From Deltaproteobacteria bacterium (GTDB lineage Bacteria > SAR324 > NAC60-12): a DNA stretch of 35,125 nt. Shown piece after piece: positions 17,070 to 29,836 of the stretch. The notes beneath the pieces are model-generated. The model saw nothing but the letters and a program-made list of their open reading frames with translations, ran no database searches and was not told the origin of the DNA. A program made the translations under genes and the position numbers. Where the stretch lies: NCBI GenBank assembly GCA_011522845.1, contig WTIF01000292.1:1-35125 (forward strand), given 5' to 3'. The first letter of the stretch is position 1; each line of letters begins with the position of its first letter.

Positions 17070-18209
17070 ATGTCCTTACCGAATCATCTTGATTCGATTA
17101 CTAGTTTTCTGGCGATGGAGGTCTTTGGACGCGCCCAGGAACTGGAAAAACAGGGACACAGCATTCTCCATCTAGAATTCGGAGAGCCGGACGTTTCACC
17201 ACCTCCGGTGGTTGGTCGGCGTCTCCAACAGGTTGCTAATCAACACCTTGGTTACACCAATACCTGCGGGATTGCGGAGTTGCGTGAGGCTGTTGCTCAG
17301 CGGCACACCCGGCTTTACCAAACCCCAGTACGACCTGAGCAGGTGTTGATCTCGAATGGGACCTCCCCACTACTGTTCTTAGCTCTCCGTTTGATTGCCC
17401 CACCTGGTAGCGACATCTTACTCACCGATCCGGGTTACGCTTGTTATGACAACCTGATCTTGATGGCAGGGCTAAACCCAGTAAGAGTACCCTTGCATCT
17501 TGAAGATGGATTCCAGTTGAAGCCAGAAGTGGTTCAGCAGTGCCTCACGAAAAATACCAGGGCGATTTTACTGAACTCCCCCATGAATCCCACGGGAACA
17601 GTCCTAGACGAAGTTTCCATGCGTGCGATTGCAGAGCTGGGCTTGCCAGTTATCTCAGATGAAATCTACCTGGATCTCAGCTACGACGCAGCACCACTTT
17701 CGTATTTACGATTCTCAGAGAATGCCTTGATCCTTCATGGTCTTTCAAAATCCTACGGGATGACAGGCTGGCGAATGGGATACTTGATTCTACCCGACGA
17801 ATGGATGCCGACGGCAATCCGGATGCACCAAAACCTGATGATTTCAGCGAATACCTTGATGCAGGAAGTGGCACTGGCTGTGCTGCAGGATGATGGGGGA
17901 GCACTAGAGAGAAATCAGCAGGAATTTCGGCAGCGTCGAGATATGTTTCTGCAAACACTTCGCGACCATGGGCTGGACCCAGGCTATGATCCAAGCGGAG
18001 CATTCTACGTGTTCTTCCGCTATCGGAAAGCGATACCATCGCTAGAGATGGCAATGCAGATTCTGGAAAAAACTGGTGTCGCTTTAACTCCTGGCAGTGA
18101 TTTTGGCCCTGGAGGCGAAGGATTTTTGCGCTTTAGCTATGCCAATGATCCCAGTGTGCTAGCAGAAGCTGTGAAACGCCTGGCTCAGAGTGGGTTGCTG
18201 AGCGCATAG
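17070..18209 (+). CDS. Class I/II pyridoxal-phosphate aminotransferase
   Basis: 379 aa; LEFGEPDVSPPPVV, YTNTCGIAELREAVAQRH, NSPMNPTGTVL, SDEIYLDLSY, LHGLSKSYGMTGWRMGYLI (PLP Lys). Confidence 0.93.
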   Translation: MSLPNHLDSITSFLAMEVFGRAQELEKQGHSILHLEFGEPDVSPPPVVGRRLQQVANQHLGYTNTCGIAELREAVAQRHTRLYQTPVRPEQVLISNGTSPLLFLALRLIAPPGSDILLTDPGYACYDNLILMAGLNPVRVPLHLEDGFQLKPEVVQQCLTKNTRAILLNSPMNPTGTVLDEVSMRAIAELGLPVISDEIYLDLSYDAAPLSYLRFSENALILHGLSKSYGMTGWRMGYLILPDEWMPTAIRMHQNLMISANTLMQEVALAVLQDDGGALERNQQEFRQRRDMFLQTLRDHGLDPGYDPSGAFYVFFRYRKAIPSLEMAMQILEKTGVALTPGSDFGPGGEGFLRFSYANDPSVLAEAVKRLAQSGLLSA

Positions 18210-18274
18210 CTCAAGGCAAGGGGAAAGTGCAGGAACCAAAATTCGTCAACTCTGAATATCTCGAGTACGTGAAA

Positions 18275-19678
18275 TCAAGCGGGGACGAGTTTTCCAGGGT
18301 TGAAGAGGTTCAATGGATCTAGAGCTTGCTTGATCTGTCGCATCATCTCTACAGATTCTCCGTGTTCGGCGCGCATGTAGTGAATCTTACCTATCCCGAC
18401 ACCATGCTCACCGGTGCAAGTCCCTCCCATTTTCAAAGCCCGCTCAATCAAACGATCATTCAACTGCTGAAATTGCTTCAAATCTTCTGCCTCGTTGGCT
18501 GGATCGATCAAGAAGAGTAGATGAAAATTCCCATCTCCCACATGACCAACAATGGGTACCGTAAGGTTTGATGCGTCGATGTCTGCCCGAGTTTCTAAAA
18601 TACACTCTGCTAGTCGAGAAATGGGGACACAAACATCGGTAGGCCAACCCTTACAGCCCGGTTTGAGAGCCATCGCTGCATAGTAGGCATCATGTCGAGC
18701 ATCCCAGAGTTTCTCTCGTTCGGCTTCATCAGTGGCCCACCGGAAGCTTCCCCCACCATTTTTACCAGCAAGTTCTCCGACCAATTGCGACTGTTCCTCC
18801 ACCCAGCGTTGTGTTCCGTTGAACTCAAAGAAAAGGGTGGGCTGTTTTGGATAGTCAAGGTTGGAATACTGATTCAGGGCATCCATCTGAACCTCATCCA
18901 GTAGCTCTACACGTGCGACGGGTAGCCCGGATTGCATCACAGAGATAACCGTGTTGACTGCCCCAGCGAGAGTTTCAAAAGAGCAGACAGCTGCAGAGAT
19001 TGCTTCTGGAATTCCGTGCAGGCGTAGCTGGATCTCTGTAATGATGCCCAGCGTGCCTTCAGAGCCTACCAACAGGCGCGTCAGATCGTAGCCTGCGGAA
19101 GACTTTCGGGAACGCGTGCCGGTTTTCAGAATTCTTCCTTCAGCGTTGATCACCGTCAGACCCAGTACATTTTCACGCATGGTTCCATAGCGGACCGCAT
19201 TGGTGCCGGAAGCCCGAGTTGCCGTCATTCCACCAATGGAAGCGTCTGCGCCAGGATCAATTGGAAAGAACAGATTCGCTGATCGTAGGTGCTCGTTAAG
19301 TTGTTTGCGGGTTACTCCTGCTTGTACCCGACAGTCGAGATCATTTTCGTTGACTTCGAGTACTTGATTCATTCTTGAAAGATCGAGGCTAATCCCTCCA
19401 TGAAGTGCCGCGATGTGTCCTTCCAGAGATGTCCCTGAACCAAAGGGGATGATCGGAATCCGATGCCGCACACAACTCTTGACGATCTCAGCAATTTCCT
19501 CGTTACTTGCCACGAAAGCGACAGCATCAGGTGGATGAACTTCGTGGAAGGAGGCATCTTTCCCATGTAACTGGAGTACATCACTTGCTGTAGAGATGCG
19601 ATCGCCCAGTAGTGCCTTTAATTCTGATAAACACTGCTCAAGGTCTGTGGCTTGCGGCTTTTGTTGTGGGAGACTCAT
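18275..19678 (-). CDS. FAD-linked oxidase, GlcD / D-lactate dehydrogenase-like (start at internal Met MSLPQQ)
   Basis: FGSGTSLEGHIAALHGGISLDLSRMN, GADASIGGMTATRASGTNAVRYGTMRENVLGL, VGSEGTLGIITEI, GHVGDGNFHLLFLID, GTCTGEHGVGIGK, NLFNPGKLVP. Confidence 0.9.
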   Translation of the reverse strand: MSLPQQKPQATDLEQCLSELKALLGDRISTASDVLQLHGKDASFHEVHPPDAVAFVASNEEIAEIVKSCVRHRIPIIPFGSGTSLEGHIAALHGGISLDLSRMNQVLEVNENDLDCRVQAGVTRKQLNEHLRSANLFFPIDPGADASIGGMTATRASGTNAVRYGTMRENVLGLTVINAEGRILKTGTRSRKSSAGYDLTRLLVGSEGTLGIITEIQLRLHGIPEAISAAVCSFETLAGAVNTVISVMQSGLPVARVELLDEVQMDALNQYSNLDYPKQPTLFFEFNGTQRWVEEQSQLVGELAGKNGGGSFRWATDEAEREKLWDARHDAYYAAMALKPGCKGWPTDVCVPISRLAECILETRADIDASNLTVPIVGHVGDGNFHLLFLIDPANEAEDLKQFQQLNDRLIERALKMGGTCTGEHGVGIGKIHYMRAEHGESVEMMRQIKQALDPLNLFNPGKLVPA

Positions 19679-19724
19679 GTGGGTTCTCCAGAGTGAGTTT
19701 ATTGCAGAAAGCTGGATTGTCCGT

Positions 19725-21221
19725 TTATTCACTTTTCTTCAGCGGCCACACCAATTCTTCGTAGTTTCCGTTCCGCCATGCTCTTAGTCGTAGATACTCA
19801 CGGAAAACATCAGGTTTGTAAATCGACTTGCCCAGCAACATCCGCACACATTCCTGTATGCCTTCGATAATCGAAGGATGAGGGTGTATCAGCTCAGCTA
19901 ATTCCCCAATTCCTTTTTGCATGGAGATCAGTAGGGCTACAGCCTGGATAGCGCTGGAAGCATGTTCTCCAATGGCACGCATCCCAAGAATGCGCATCTC
20001 CTCGTCATCTGTTACCACAATCTTGAAAAAGCCTTCGCTGTGGCGCATTGCGATTGCGCGTGGGATACAACGGTAATCGAAGGAGGCCACTCGGAAGGGT
20101 GCCCCTGCTTTACGAGCCTGTGCTTCGTTCATTCCCACTCCAGCAACCTCTGGAGCGAGGAACATAATGGTAGAGATGTTCTCGTAGATCAGGGGTCGGC
20201 TGGGTGGACCAAAGATTTTTTCCACAGCATGTCTGCCTTCGAGTTCCCCTACGTTGACAAGGGCGATATCCGCCGTCATGTCTCCTACAGCGTAGATGTT
20301 GGACAGGTTTGTGGAAGTGTCTTCATCATCAATGCAACCAGCTCGATCTAGCCTGACTCCCAATTCGCGGGCTCCGGTGTTTTCAATGTTGGGTACTCTG
20401 CCAATGGAGATCAATGCTCGTTCAACTTGATGAGTTTCTTCACCTTGCGGAGTTCCAATAACGTACTCAACTTCGCCTTTTACAATCTTCATGGAGAGTA
20501 GAGAGGATTGTCGATGGATCGTCACCCCACTTTTTTCAAGATTACGCTCTATAATTTTGGTCAGGTCCTCATCTTCAAAGGGGAGAATACGTTCATCTCG
20601 GGCAATCAAGCGGACATCGGTGTTCCCAAAATTCGAGAAAATACTGGCGAACTCACAGCCGATCACCCCAGCCCCAACAATGATCAGACTCTTTGGGAAG
20701 GAACGCAGACCACTCATGCCGTCACTAGTCATGATGATGCGCTCGTCTACATCCACATTAGGTAGCATCCGAGGACGGCTCCCAGTAGCGATGATGGTGT
20801 AGTCGGATCTCACTACGTAGGGCTCAAACTCACCTCGCATCTCAATCTTGTTTGGAGTGAGTAACCGGCCACTTCCCTTGACAAAACGGAAGTTTTCTCC
20901 ATCACGATGAACGATTTGTCGTAAGTGCTCTTCCAACTGAGCGGAGCGTTCGTAGACGGCATTGTCAACCTCTTCCAAGATGTTGCCAAAGGGGATCTGA
21001 GGCATTTTCATTCCGTAGCCGTCCAACTTATGACGCATGGAGGCAATTTCCTTGGAGAGTTCCCAAAACGTCTTGGAAGAAAGCGCTCCGTTGTAGACTC
21101 CGGCACCTCCCAATCGGCTTCTCTCCACGAGAATGACTTTCTTACCAAAATCAACGGCACGCATTGCGGCAGCATAGCCCGAAGGTCCTCCTCCTAGTAC
21201 GCACAAGTCGTAATTTTCCAT
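19725..21221 (-). CDS. Dihydrolipoamide dehydrogenase/SthA-like FAD-NAD(P) oxidoreductase lacking the redox-active cysteines
   Basis: 498 aa; YDLCVLGGGPSGYAAAMRA FAD motif, SLIIVGAGVIGCEFASIFSNFG, YAVGDMT, HPHPSIIEGIQEC; the disulfide segment reads RLGGAGVYNGALSSKTFWELSK instead of GGTCxNxGCxPSK. Confidence 0.85.
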   Translation of the reverse strand: MENYDLCVLGGGPSGYAAAMRAVDFGKKVILVERSRLGGAGVYNGALSSKTFWELSKEIASMRHKLDGYGMKMPQIPFGNILEEVDNAVYERSAQLEEHLRQIVHRDGENFRFVKGSGRLLTPNKIEMRGEFEPYVVRSDYTIIATGSRPRMLPNVDVDERIIMTSDGMSGLRSFPKSLIIVGAGVIGCEFASIFSNFGNTDVRLIARDERILPFEDEDLTKIIERNLEKSGVTIHRQSSLLSMKIVKGEVEYVIGTPQGEETHQVERALISIGRVPNIENTGARELGVRLDRAGCIDDEDTSTNLSNIYAVGDMTADIALVNVGELEGRHAVEKIFGPPSRPLIYENISTIMFLAPEVAGVGMNEAQARKAGAPFRVASFDYRCIPRAIAMRHSEGFFKIVVTDDEEMRILGMRAIGEHASSAIQAVALLISMQKGIGELAELIHPHPSIIEGIQECVRMLLGKSIYKPDVFREYLRLRAWRNGNYEELVWPLKKSE

Positions 21222-21273
21222 CCCTTTCTCCTTTGCCGATATTGATCAGTTTCTACTGACTTTACGAAGTGAA

Positions 21274-22530
21274 TTAATCCAGTTCCTGTGTGGTACGTAG
21301 CAGGTCTGTGTAGCGTTCTGCGCGACGGATCAGCTGAGCTTGTCCGTTTTTAACCAAAACTTCTGCTGGCCGTGGCCGAGAATTATATTGGGAACTCATG
21401 GAAAAACCGTAGGCTCCAGCATCAGCAATCACGAGGCAGTCCCCCAATGCAGTTTTGGGCAGGTCACGTTGGATGTTGCCTTGATCGATACTGAAAAAAT
21501 CTCCCGTTTCACAGACATTCCCCACCACAGCCACGGTCTCGAGTTCATCTTCCATTCGGGAGGCATTCCAGATCCTGTGATAGGAACCATACATGGTTGG
21601 ACGCACCAAATGATGAAAACCGGAATCAGTGCCAACAAATTGATATTCGGGAGTGTGCTTACGATTAGTAACGCTCAGCAGCAGAAATCCAGCTGGTCCC
21701 ACAAGATAGCGACCAGGCTCCAGCTTCATGGAGAGAGGGCGACCGTATTCCCTGCAGAATCTTTCAAATCTTTCGGTCATCTGTTGGCCTAGTGCAGTTA
21801 CATCCATTTCTTGTTGTTCAGGACGATAAGGAATGCCAAAGCCACCCCCAAAATCAATGAATTCCAGCTCAGCGAAGTGTTCTGCGAGCGCAAGGATCAT
21901 CTCCATCGCTTCTAGCATTGGCTCTGGTGCAAAAATACCAGTACCGATGTGAGACTGAATCCCAACGATGCGTAGGCTATGGCGCTGAGCCAGTTCCTGA
22001 GCCTGCTCCAGTTGATCATGGTAGATGCCAAACTTTGAGCGTGGTCCTCCAGTAATGCAGTGAGCATGATGCCCAGCACCGACTCCAGGATTAACCCGTA
22101 ATGAAATATTTTGTCCTGAATAGCGCTTCCCGAAGTGTTCCAGTGTCAACAAAGAGCCAATGTTGAGCGGAACTCCATTTTCTACACAGAAATCCAATTC
22201 TTCTGGAGCAGTGTTGTTGCCTGTGAACAAAATTTGTTCGGGCCTGTAACCGCAGTCGAGTGCCAGTTGCACTTCATAAGGAGAAACGGCATCAATCCAA
22301 GCACCTTCTTCTCTCAAAATCTTGAGGATTGAAGGGTTGGAGTTGGCCTTCATTGCGAAGTGTAACTGCAGTCTTTGCTGTTGATGTAATTCCTCAAAGC
22401 AGTTCAGCAGGCGGCGGCACTGATCCCGAAGGGAGTCCTCTTCATAGACATAGAGAGGAGAGCCAAAGTTGGTACGAAGGGCTTCCGCACTCAGTCCACC
22501 GAGGTGAAGTTGGTTGTTCTGAATCTCCAT
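21274..22530 (-). CDS. lysA: Diaminopimelate decarboxylase
   Basis: 418 aa; PLYVYEEDSLRDQC, HFAMKANSNPSILKILREEGAWIDAVSPYEV, RVNPGVGAG, KFGIY, ELEFIDFGGGFGIPY, EPGRYLVGPAG, GNVCETGDFF, ADAGAYGFSMSSQYNSRPRPAEVLV. Confidence 0.9.
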   Translation of the reverse strand: MEIQNNQLHLGGLSAEALRTNFGSPLYVYEEDSLRDQCRRLLNCFEELHQQQRLQLHFAMKANSNPSILKILREEGAWIDAVSPYEVQLALDCGYRPEQILFTGNNTAPEELDFCVENGVPLNIGSLLTLEHFGKRYSGQNISLRVNPGVGAGHHAHCITGGPRSKFGIYHDQLEQAQELAQRHSLRIVGIQSHIGTGIFAPEPMLEAMEMILALAEHFAELEFIDFGGGFGIPYRPEQQEMDVTALGQQMTERFERFCREYGRPLSMKLEPGRYLVGPAGFLLLSVTNRKHTPEYQFVGTDSGFHHLVRPTMYGSYHRIWNASRMEDELETVAVVGNVCETGDFFSIDQGNIQRDLPKTALGDCLVIADAGAYGFSMSSQYNSRPRPAEVLVKNGQAQLIRRAERYTDLLRTTQELD

Positions 22531-22665
22531 GTTTTCTAAGAGGTACGAGGTGGTCAGGATTTTTGATACAAAGTCGGAGGGAATACACTGATTTTATGAA
22601 GAACTCCAGCATCTTGTCGATGTAGATCTGGGATTAGAAATTTCTATGTTGATGGAAATCGAAAC

Positions 22666-25022
<2,357 letters not shown>

Positions 25023-25131
25023 TTATGGGGAAAATGCTTGTTGTTTTGGGGCAATCCATTCATTCTAAAGTATTTTTCACAGTCAAAGACTTCCGTCGCC
25101 TGGCTTCTGCCCAACCTGCTTTCTCTTCCAA

Positions 25132-26301
25132 ATGGAATCCGAAAACGCCTCCCCTCTACTAGACTTTGTCGTCAACTATTTCACATTCTATTACGTCAGT
25201 CTGCTGCTTTTTTTAATTGCAGGGGTACTGATGCTCTGGCGCGCTTTCCGGCGTCGAAAAAGAACTCCAGGCAATCGACCAAAAACCCATCTAAGTTTTC
25301 GTTATCTCAACGACCGCTTCGACTCTGACGTAGATTCCCTTCAAAGAGAACTCCAGAAGCATCCATTTTTACCCAAGGCGGCACTTAAATTACTTCGTAA
25401 GGCACAGAAGAAAGAAGGCAAGAGTGAGGAACAAGAGACAAAGTCAGATTCCCAAACCACCCTGGAAAAAATCAAGGAGCAACTGGATAGCGGACTGAGT
25501 ACGGAAGAGGTGATTGGGAAACACTCCAATCGAGTTTATGTTCTTTCCTTCACCGGCAACATAATGGCCAGCGCTGTTGAACAACTGCGCGAAGAAATAT
25601 CATTCCTACTGCAGATTGCCCTCCCTTCTGACGAAATTGTAGTCCGATTGACTAGTCCTGGTGGAGCGGTTGCCCAGTATGGCTATGCCAGTTCGCAGCT
25701 GTTACGATTGCGTCAAGCTGGCTTAAATTGCACAGTCTGCGTAGACACTGTCGCAGCTAGCGGTGGCTATATGATGGCAGCTGCGGCTCAAAAAATCATT
25801 GCAGCTCCTTTCGCTTTTCTTGGTTCGATTGGTGTGGTGGCGAGTGTGCCAAATTTTCATCGTGTCCTTCAGCGTAATGAAATTGACTACTATCTCTTCA
25901 CAGCAGGAGAGTACAAGCGTACAGTGACCCCCTTCGCTGAAGTGACCGAGGAAGCACGTGAAAAATTTCAAGCGGATCTGTCTGCGATTCACCAAGCCTT
26001 CAAGGATCATGTCACACAATATCGAGAAGGCTTGGATATTGAGCAAGTAGCAACCGGCGAATATTGGTTGGCGTCCAAAGCCTTGGAACTGAAATTAGTG
26101 GATGAACTGTTGACGAGTGACGACTATCTACACAGCAAGATGGAAGAGGGCTTTGATGTGATTGAGATTCGGACTGTTGAAGAGCGTAAGCCACTAGAGC
26201 GATTGCTACAGCAGGGTGCTCAACTCTTTCAACGTGTTCTGCAGTCTCGCCTCCCCCTGCCGGATTCCCAACCTCTGGATGTTCGTGAATACTACCGCTG
26301 A
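25132..26301 (+). CDS. sohB: SohB-like S49 family membrane serine peptidase
   Basis: 389 aa; N-terminal [38 protein letters not shown] (Ser), [25 protein letters not shown] (Lys). Confidence 0.9.
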   Translation: MESENASPLLDFVVNYFTFYYVSLLLFLIAGVLMLWRAFRRRKRTPGNRPKTHLSFRYLNDRFDSDVDSLQRELQKHPFLPKAALKLLRKAQKKEGKSEEQETKSDSQTTLEKIKEQLDSGLSTEEVIGKHSNRVYVLSFTGNIMASAVEQLREEISFLLQIALPSDEIVVRLTSPGGAVAQYGYASSQLLRLRQAGLNCTVCVDTVAASGGYMMAAAAQKIIAAPFAFLGSIGVVASVPNFHRVLQRNEIDYYLFTAGEYKRTVTPFAEVTEEAREKFQADLSAIHQAFKDHVTQYREGLDIEQVATGEYWLASKALELKLVDELLTSDDYLHSKMEEGFDVIEIRTVEERKPLERLLQQGAQLFQRVLQSRLPLPDSQPLDVREYYR

Positions 26302-26309
26302 GTTCATCG

Positions 26310-26567
26310 ATGCGTCGCGTTGTGTATAATTGGAAGGGAGGGGTTGGTAAGTCTACTATTGCCTGCAATCTCGCAGCAATTGCCACCCAGGAAGGAAAGC
26401 AAGTTTTGCTGGTGGATCTGGATCCACAAGGCAACTCCACACACTACCTGCTGGGCTACACTAGATCCTCTTTGATTGCATCAGAGCGTTGTTTGATTTC
26501 TTTCGATTGTGACGCTTTCTCGCGTCAGGCACTGTATACCCTGTTGCTCCAATCGAAAGAAGTCTAG
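26310..26567 (+). pseudogene. Truncated ParA-family ATPase remnant (N-terminal P-loop region only)
   Basis: 85 aa; [50 protein letters not shown] is ParA-like; the following ~35 aa are not, and pheT begins 40 bp downstream. Confidence 0.7.
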
Positions 26568-26606
26568 TCTCACAATTCATTCACTCAACCTGACTACCAA
26601 GAGAAT

Positions 26607-29096
26607 ATGGCGCTTAAGATTCCGCTTCGCTGGCTACGTGATTTTGTTGATTACACCGCAACCCCTGATCAATTGACGGAAACCCTGACGATTGCCGGCC
26701 TGGAGGTTGATGGAACAGACGTTATTGGGGAATTCTGGAATCCTGAAAATCTAGTGATTGCAGAGATCCAAAAAGTGGAACCTCATCCTGATGCGGACTC
26801 CCTCTGCCTAGCAACCGTCAATTACGGAAAAGATCAATCCCTGGTCGTGGTGACCGGTGCTCCCAATATTTTTGCAATGATTGGGAATGTTCCAAGCCCC
26901 TGTCCAAAGATCCCCCTGGCCTTGGTTGGGGCGCAGGTGATTGATGCCTACAGCGAAGAATTTAAGCTCAAGAAGCTAAAACCTTCGAAAATTCGAGGCA
27001 TTCCTTCTGAAGGAATGGCTTGTTCTGAAAAGGAACTAGGTCTGAGCGAAGAACATGAGGGGGTTTTGATTCTTCCAGAGGATGCACCTGTTGGTTCTCC
27101 TTTGAGTGAATATCTTGGAGAGACAGTTCTGCACTTCGATATCAAGGGAGGTTTCAGTCATCTTCTCTGTGTCCATGGTATTGCCCGTGAGACTGCAGCG
27201 ATTTACGGTTTACCTCTCAAGAATGAGCTCATTCACGATCTACCAGAAGCTAAAAATATTGTCGAAGAATCGGGTTATGTAAATCTGCAGATAAATGACC
27301 CGGATCTATGTGCACGCTACACTGCATTTCGAATCAAGGATGTCAAGATTGGGCCTTCTCCATTTTGGATGCAGCAACGCTTGAGGCAGTGTGGAATGCG
27401 CCCCATCAACAACATCGTGGACATCACCAATTATGTGATGCTTGAACTTGGGCAACCCCTCCATGCCTTTGATTATGAGGCGCTAGTCCAACGTAGTAGT
27501 GGCACTCCAACTATCTGTGTTCGTCGTGCCCAACCGGGGGAAGTGTTAGTAACTCTGGATGAGGTTGAGCGAAAGCTTGACCCAGAGATGTTGTTGATTA
27601 CCGATGAGCAGGGAGCAATTGCTATCGCAGGTGTGATGGGTGGGGGCAACACCGAAGTGTCGGAAGCGACAACGGATATTCTGTTGGAAGCAGCTCATTT
27701 TGAGTTTCTGAACAATCGGCGTACCTCCCAACTACTGAAGCTCAAAACAGAAGCGGCAGAGCGATTTGGCAAACGACTAGACCCTGAATTGCCTCTGCTA
27801 GCAGGCTGGCGTGCTGCACGGCTGATTGCTGAATTGGCTAGTGGGACTCTGGAACCTGTCGTTGGAGACCTATACCCAAGAAAACCTGAACCAGTCAACA
27901 TTGAACTGCACTCTGGCTATATTGAGCGAATCCTGGGAATCCAGATGCCAGAGGCTGAGGTTGTGCGGATTCTTGAGGCGCTGGAATTTGAAGTGTCTAT
28001 CAAGCAAGGAATCTATCAGGTGCAGGTGCCCGCTCATCGTCAGGATGTGAGGATTCCAGCAGATTTAGTGGAAGAACTTGTACGCATCCATGGTTACAAC
28101 CGCCTTCCTCCCACAAGATTAGCTGATGAATTGCCACCGCAACGAGAAAATTTTAAGTTGAACGGTGTAGAGAAAGTCCGTGATCTGCTGGTGGGAGCGG
28201 GGCTTGACGAGGTGATTACCTACTCGTTGAACAGTCCTCTTGATGAAGCCAAGCTGCGTTTACAGACGGATGCGAGTGAAAGCACACAGATTGGCTTGCT
28301 GAACCCTCTCTCACAGGAGCGTAGCCATCTTCGTCAGACTTTACTGGTGGGCTTGCTTCAGACAGCACGTGAAAACCTTCGACTGTTGTCACGAATTCAG
28401 ATTTTTGAAGTGGGTGGTGTGTTCTTACCTCAAGAGGGAGAAACCCTCCCAGCTGAGCCTCGTCGGCTGGCTACGTTGCTAACAGGTCCTCGCCAAGCCG
28501 ATGCTTGGCAACCTGACCAAGCAACAACTGACTATGACTTTTACGACCTCAAGGGTCGTTTGGAGATTTTGTTGGAAGGCTTGCATTTACAATCTGAGAT
28601 TCGCTGGGAGCAAGCCGATATTTTACCCTATCATCCGGGCCGCTGCGCCAGTCTTTGTCTCGGTGGACAGATGCTGGGCTACATTGGAGAACTACACCCA
28701 AAAATTCGACGTGAATTTTCCCTCCCAGAACAGCCGTTTTGCATCGCAGAGTTGAATCTGGATTTGCTATTAAATCAATGGCAGCAAGCACATCAGATGC
28801 AGGAAATTTCTGGCTTCACTCCAATCTACGAAGACTTGGCAGTTGTTGTAAATCAAGATCTTCCGGTAGCCCAAGTCCTTGGTGAAATGGAACAGGCAGG
28901 TCGTCCTTTGCTGAAAAAAGCTACCTTGTTCGATGTGTATACAGGTGAGCAAGTGGCTGCCGATAAAAAGAGTTTGGCTTTTGCTCTCACCTTTCAGGCA
29001 AATGACCGTACTCTGCAGGACAGGGATGTCCAGAAGATCCGACAGAAAATTGTACGCCGACTCGAACAGACCTGTGATGCTCAATTGAGATCCTGA
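26607..29096 (+). CDS. pheT: Phenylalanyl-tRNA synthetase beta subunit
   Basis: 829 aa; MALKIPLRWLRDFVDYTATPDQLTETLTIAGLEVDG, EMAP-like tRNA-binding domain, NNIVDITNYVMLELGQPLHAFDY, AIAGVMGGGNTEVSE, C-terminal anticodon-binding-like domain. Confidence 0.97.
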   Translation: MALKIPLRWLRDFVDYTATPDQLTETLTIAGLEVDGTDVIGEFWNPENLVIAEIQKVEPHPDADSLCLATVNYGKDQSLVVVTGAPNIFAMIGNVPSPCPKIPLALVGAQVIDAYSEEFKLKKLKPSKIRGIPSEGMACSEKELGLSEEHEGVLILPEDAPVGSPLSEYLGETVLHFDIKGGFSHLLCVHGIARETAAIYGLPLKNELIHDLPEAKNIVEESGYVNLQINDPDLCARYTAFRIKDVKIGPSPFWMQQRLRQCGMRPINNIVDITNYVMLELGQPLHAFDYEALVQRSSGTPTICVRRAQPGEVLVTLDEVERKLDPEMLLITDEQGAIAIAGVMGGGNTEVSEATTDILLEAAHFEFLNNRRTSQLLKLKTEAAERFGKRLDPELPLLAGWRAARLIAELASGTLEPVVGDLYPRKPEPVNIELHSGYIERILGIQMPEAEVVRILEALEFEVSIKQGIYQVQVPAHRQDVRIPADLVEELVRIHGYNRLPPTRLADELPPQRENFKLNGVEKVRDLLVGAGLDEVITYSLNSPLDEAKLRLQTDASESTQIGLLNPLSQERSHLRQTLLVGLLQTARENLRLLSRIQIFEVGGVFLPQEGETLPAEPRRLATLLTGPRQADAWQPDQATTDYDFYDLKGRLEILLEGLHLQSEIRWEQADILPYHPGRCASLCLGGQMLGYIGELHPKIRREFSLPEQPFCIAELNLDLLLNQWQQAHQMQEISGFTPIYEDLAVVVNQDLPVAQVLGEMEQAGRPLLKKATLFDVYTGEQVAADKKSLAFALTFQANDRTLQDRDVQKIRQKIVRRLEQTCDAQLRS

Positions 29097-29123
29097 AAAC
29101 ACCCCAAGTACAGAGTTTTATTC

Positions 29124-29795
29124 ATGATTCTAGAGTTGGAAAATGTTGGAAAGTCTTTTCCTCATCCCAGCGGAAGCGAAAACGTTGAGGTCCTGCGCAA
29201 CTTACAGTTACAAGTCAACCAGGGTGAGACAGTTGCCGTGCTAGGGCAGTCAGGCAGTGGAAAATCAACTCTGCTTTCTTTGCTCGCAGGTCTTGACCAA
29301 CCCACCAGCGGTGCCTTGAGGATTCGTGGAACAGATTTGGCCCAAATGAGTGAGGAAGAGCTAACGCGATTCCGGGCGGAGAATATTGGGATCATTTTCC
29401 AGCAATTTCATTTGATGTCGCATCTGACAGCTTTGGAAAACGTAAGTTTACCACTAGAGATTTTTCAAAGGGCTGGACATGTAGAGCGTTCTCGCAAAGC
29501 TCTGGAACAAGTACGACTTGAACATCGTCACGACCATTTTCCATATCAGTTGAGCGGTGGGGAATGCCAACGGGTGGCAATCGCGCGTGCTGTGGTCGTG
29601 GAACCCGCAATCCTATTGGCGGATGAACCTACAGGAAATTTGGATGTGGAAACTGGTGAGCAGATTGTGAATCTACTTTTTGATTTGGTGCGTGATACGC
29701 TGATGACACTGCTAATGGTGACTCACAATAGGGATCTAGCAGCGCGATGCCAACGGCAAGTTGTGCTTCAACAGGGGCAACTCGCTGAACTTTGA
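29124..29795 (+). CDS. ABC transporter ATP-binding protein, LolD-like
   Basis: 223 aa; Walker A GQSGSGKST, LSGGECQRVAIARA signature, ILLADEPTGNLD Walker B; FQQFHLMSHLTALENVSLPL typical of the LolD/MacB-type group. Confidence 0.9.
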   Translation: MILELENVGKSFPHPSGSENVEVLRNLQLQVNQGETVAVLGQSGSGKSTLLSLLAGLDQPTSGALRIRGTDLAQMSEEELTRFRAENIGIIFQQFHLMSHLTALENVSLPLEIFQRAGHVERSRKALEQVRLEHRHDHFPYQLSGGECQRVAIARAVVVEPAILLADEPTGNLDVETGEQIVNLLFDLVRDTLMTLLMVTHNRDLAARCQRQVVLQQGQLAEL

Positions 29796-29836
29796 ACCCA
29801 CCTCATGCCGGGAAAAAGGCATAGATTAAGGACAGC

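Noticed and set aside
26012-26440. 142-aa minus ORF across sohB/ParA remnant
   Set aside because: Antisense shadow of sohB; no motif or plausible RBS context.
29805-29822. Hairpin ATGCC-GGGAAAAA-GGCAT between the LolD-like gene and cysteine synthase gene
   Set aside because: Short 5-bp stem without a downstream T-run; insufficient for a terminator or regulatory call.
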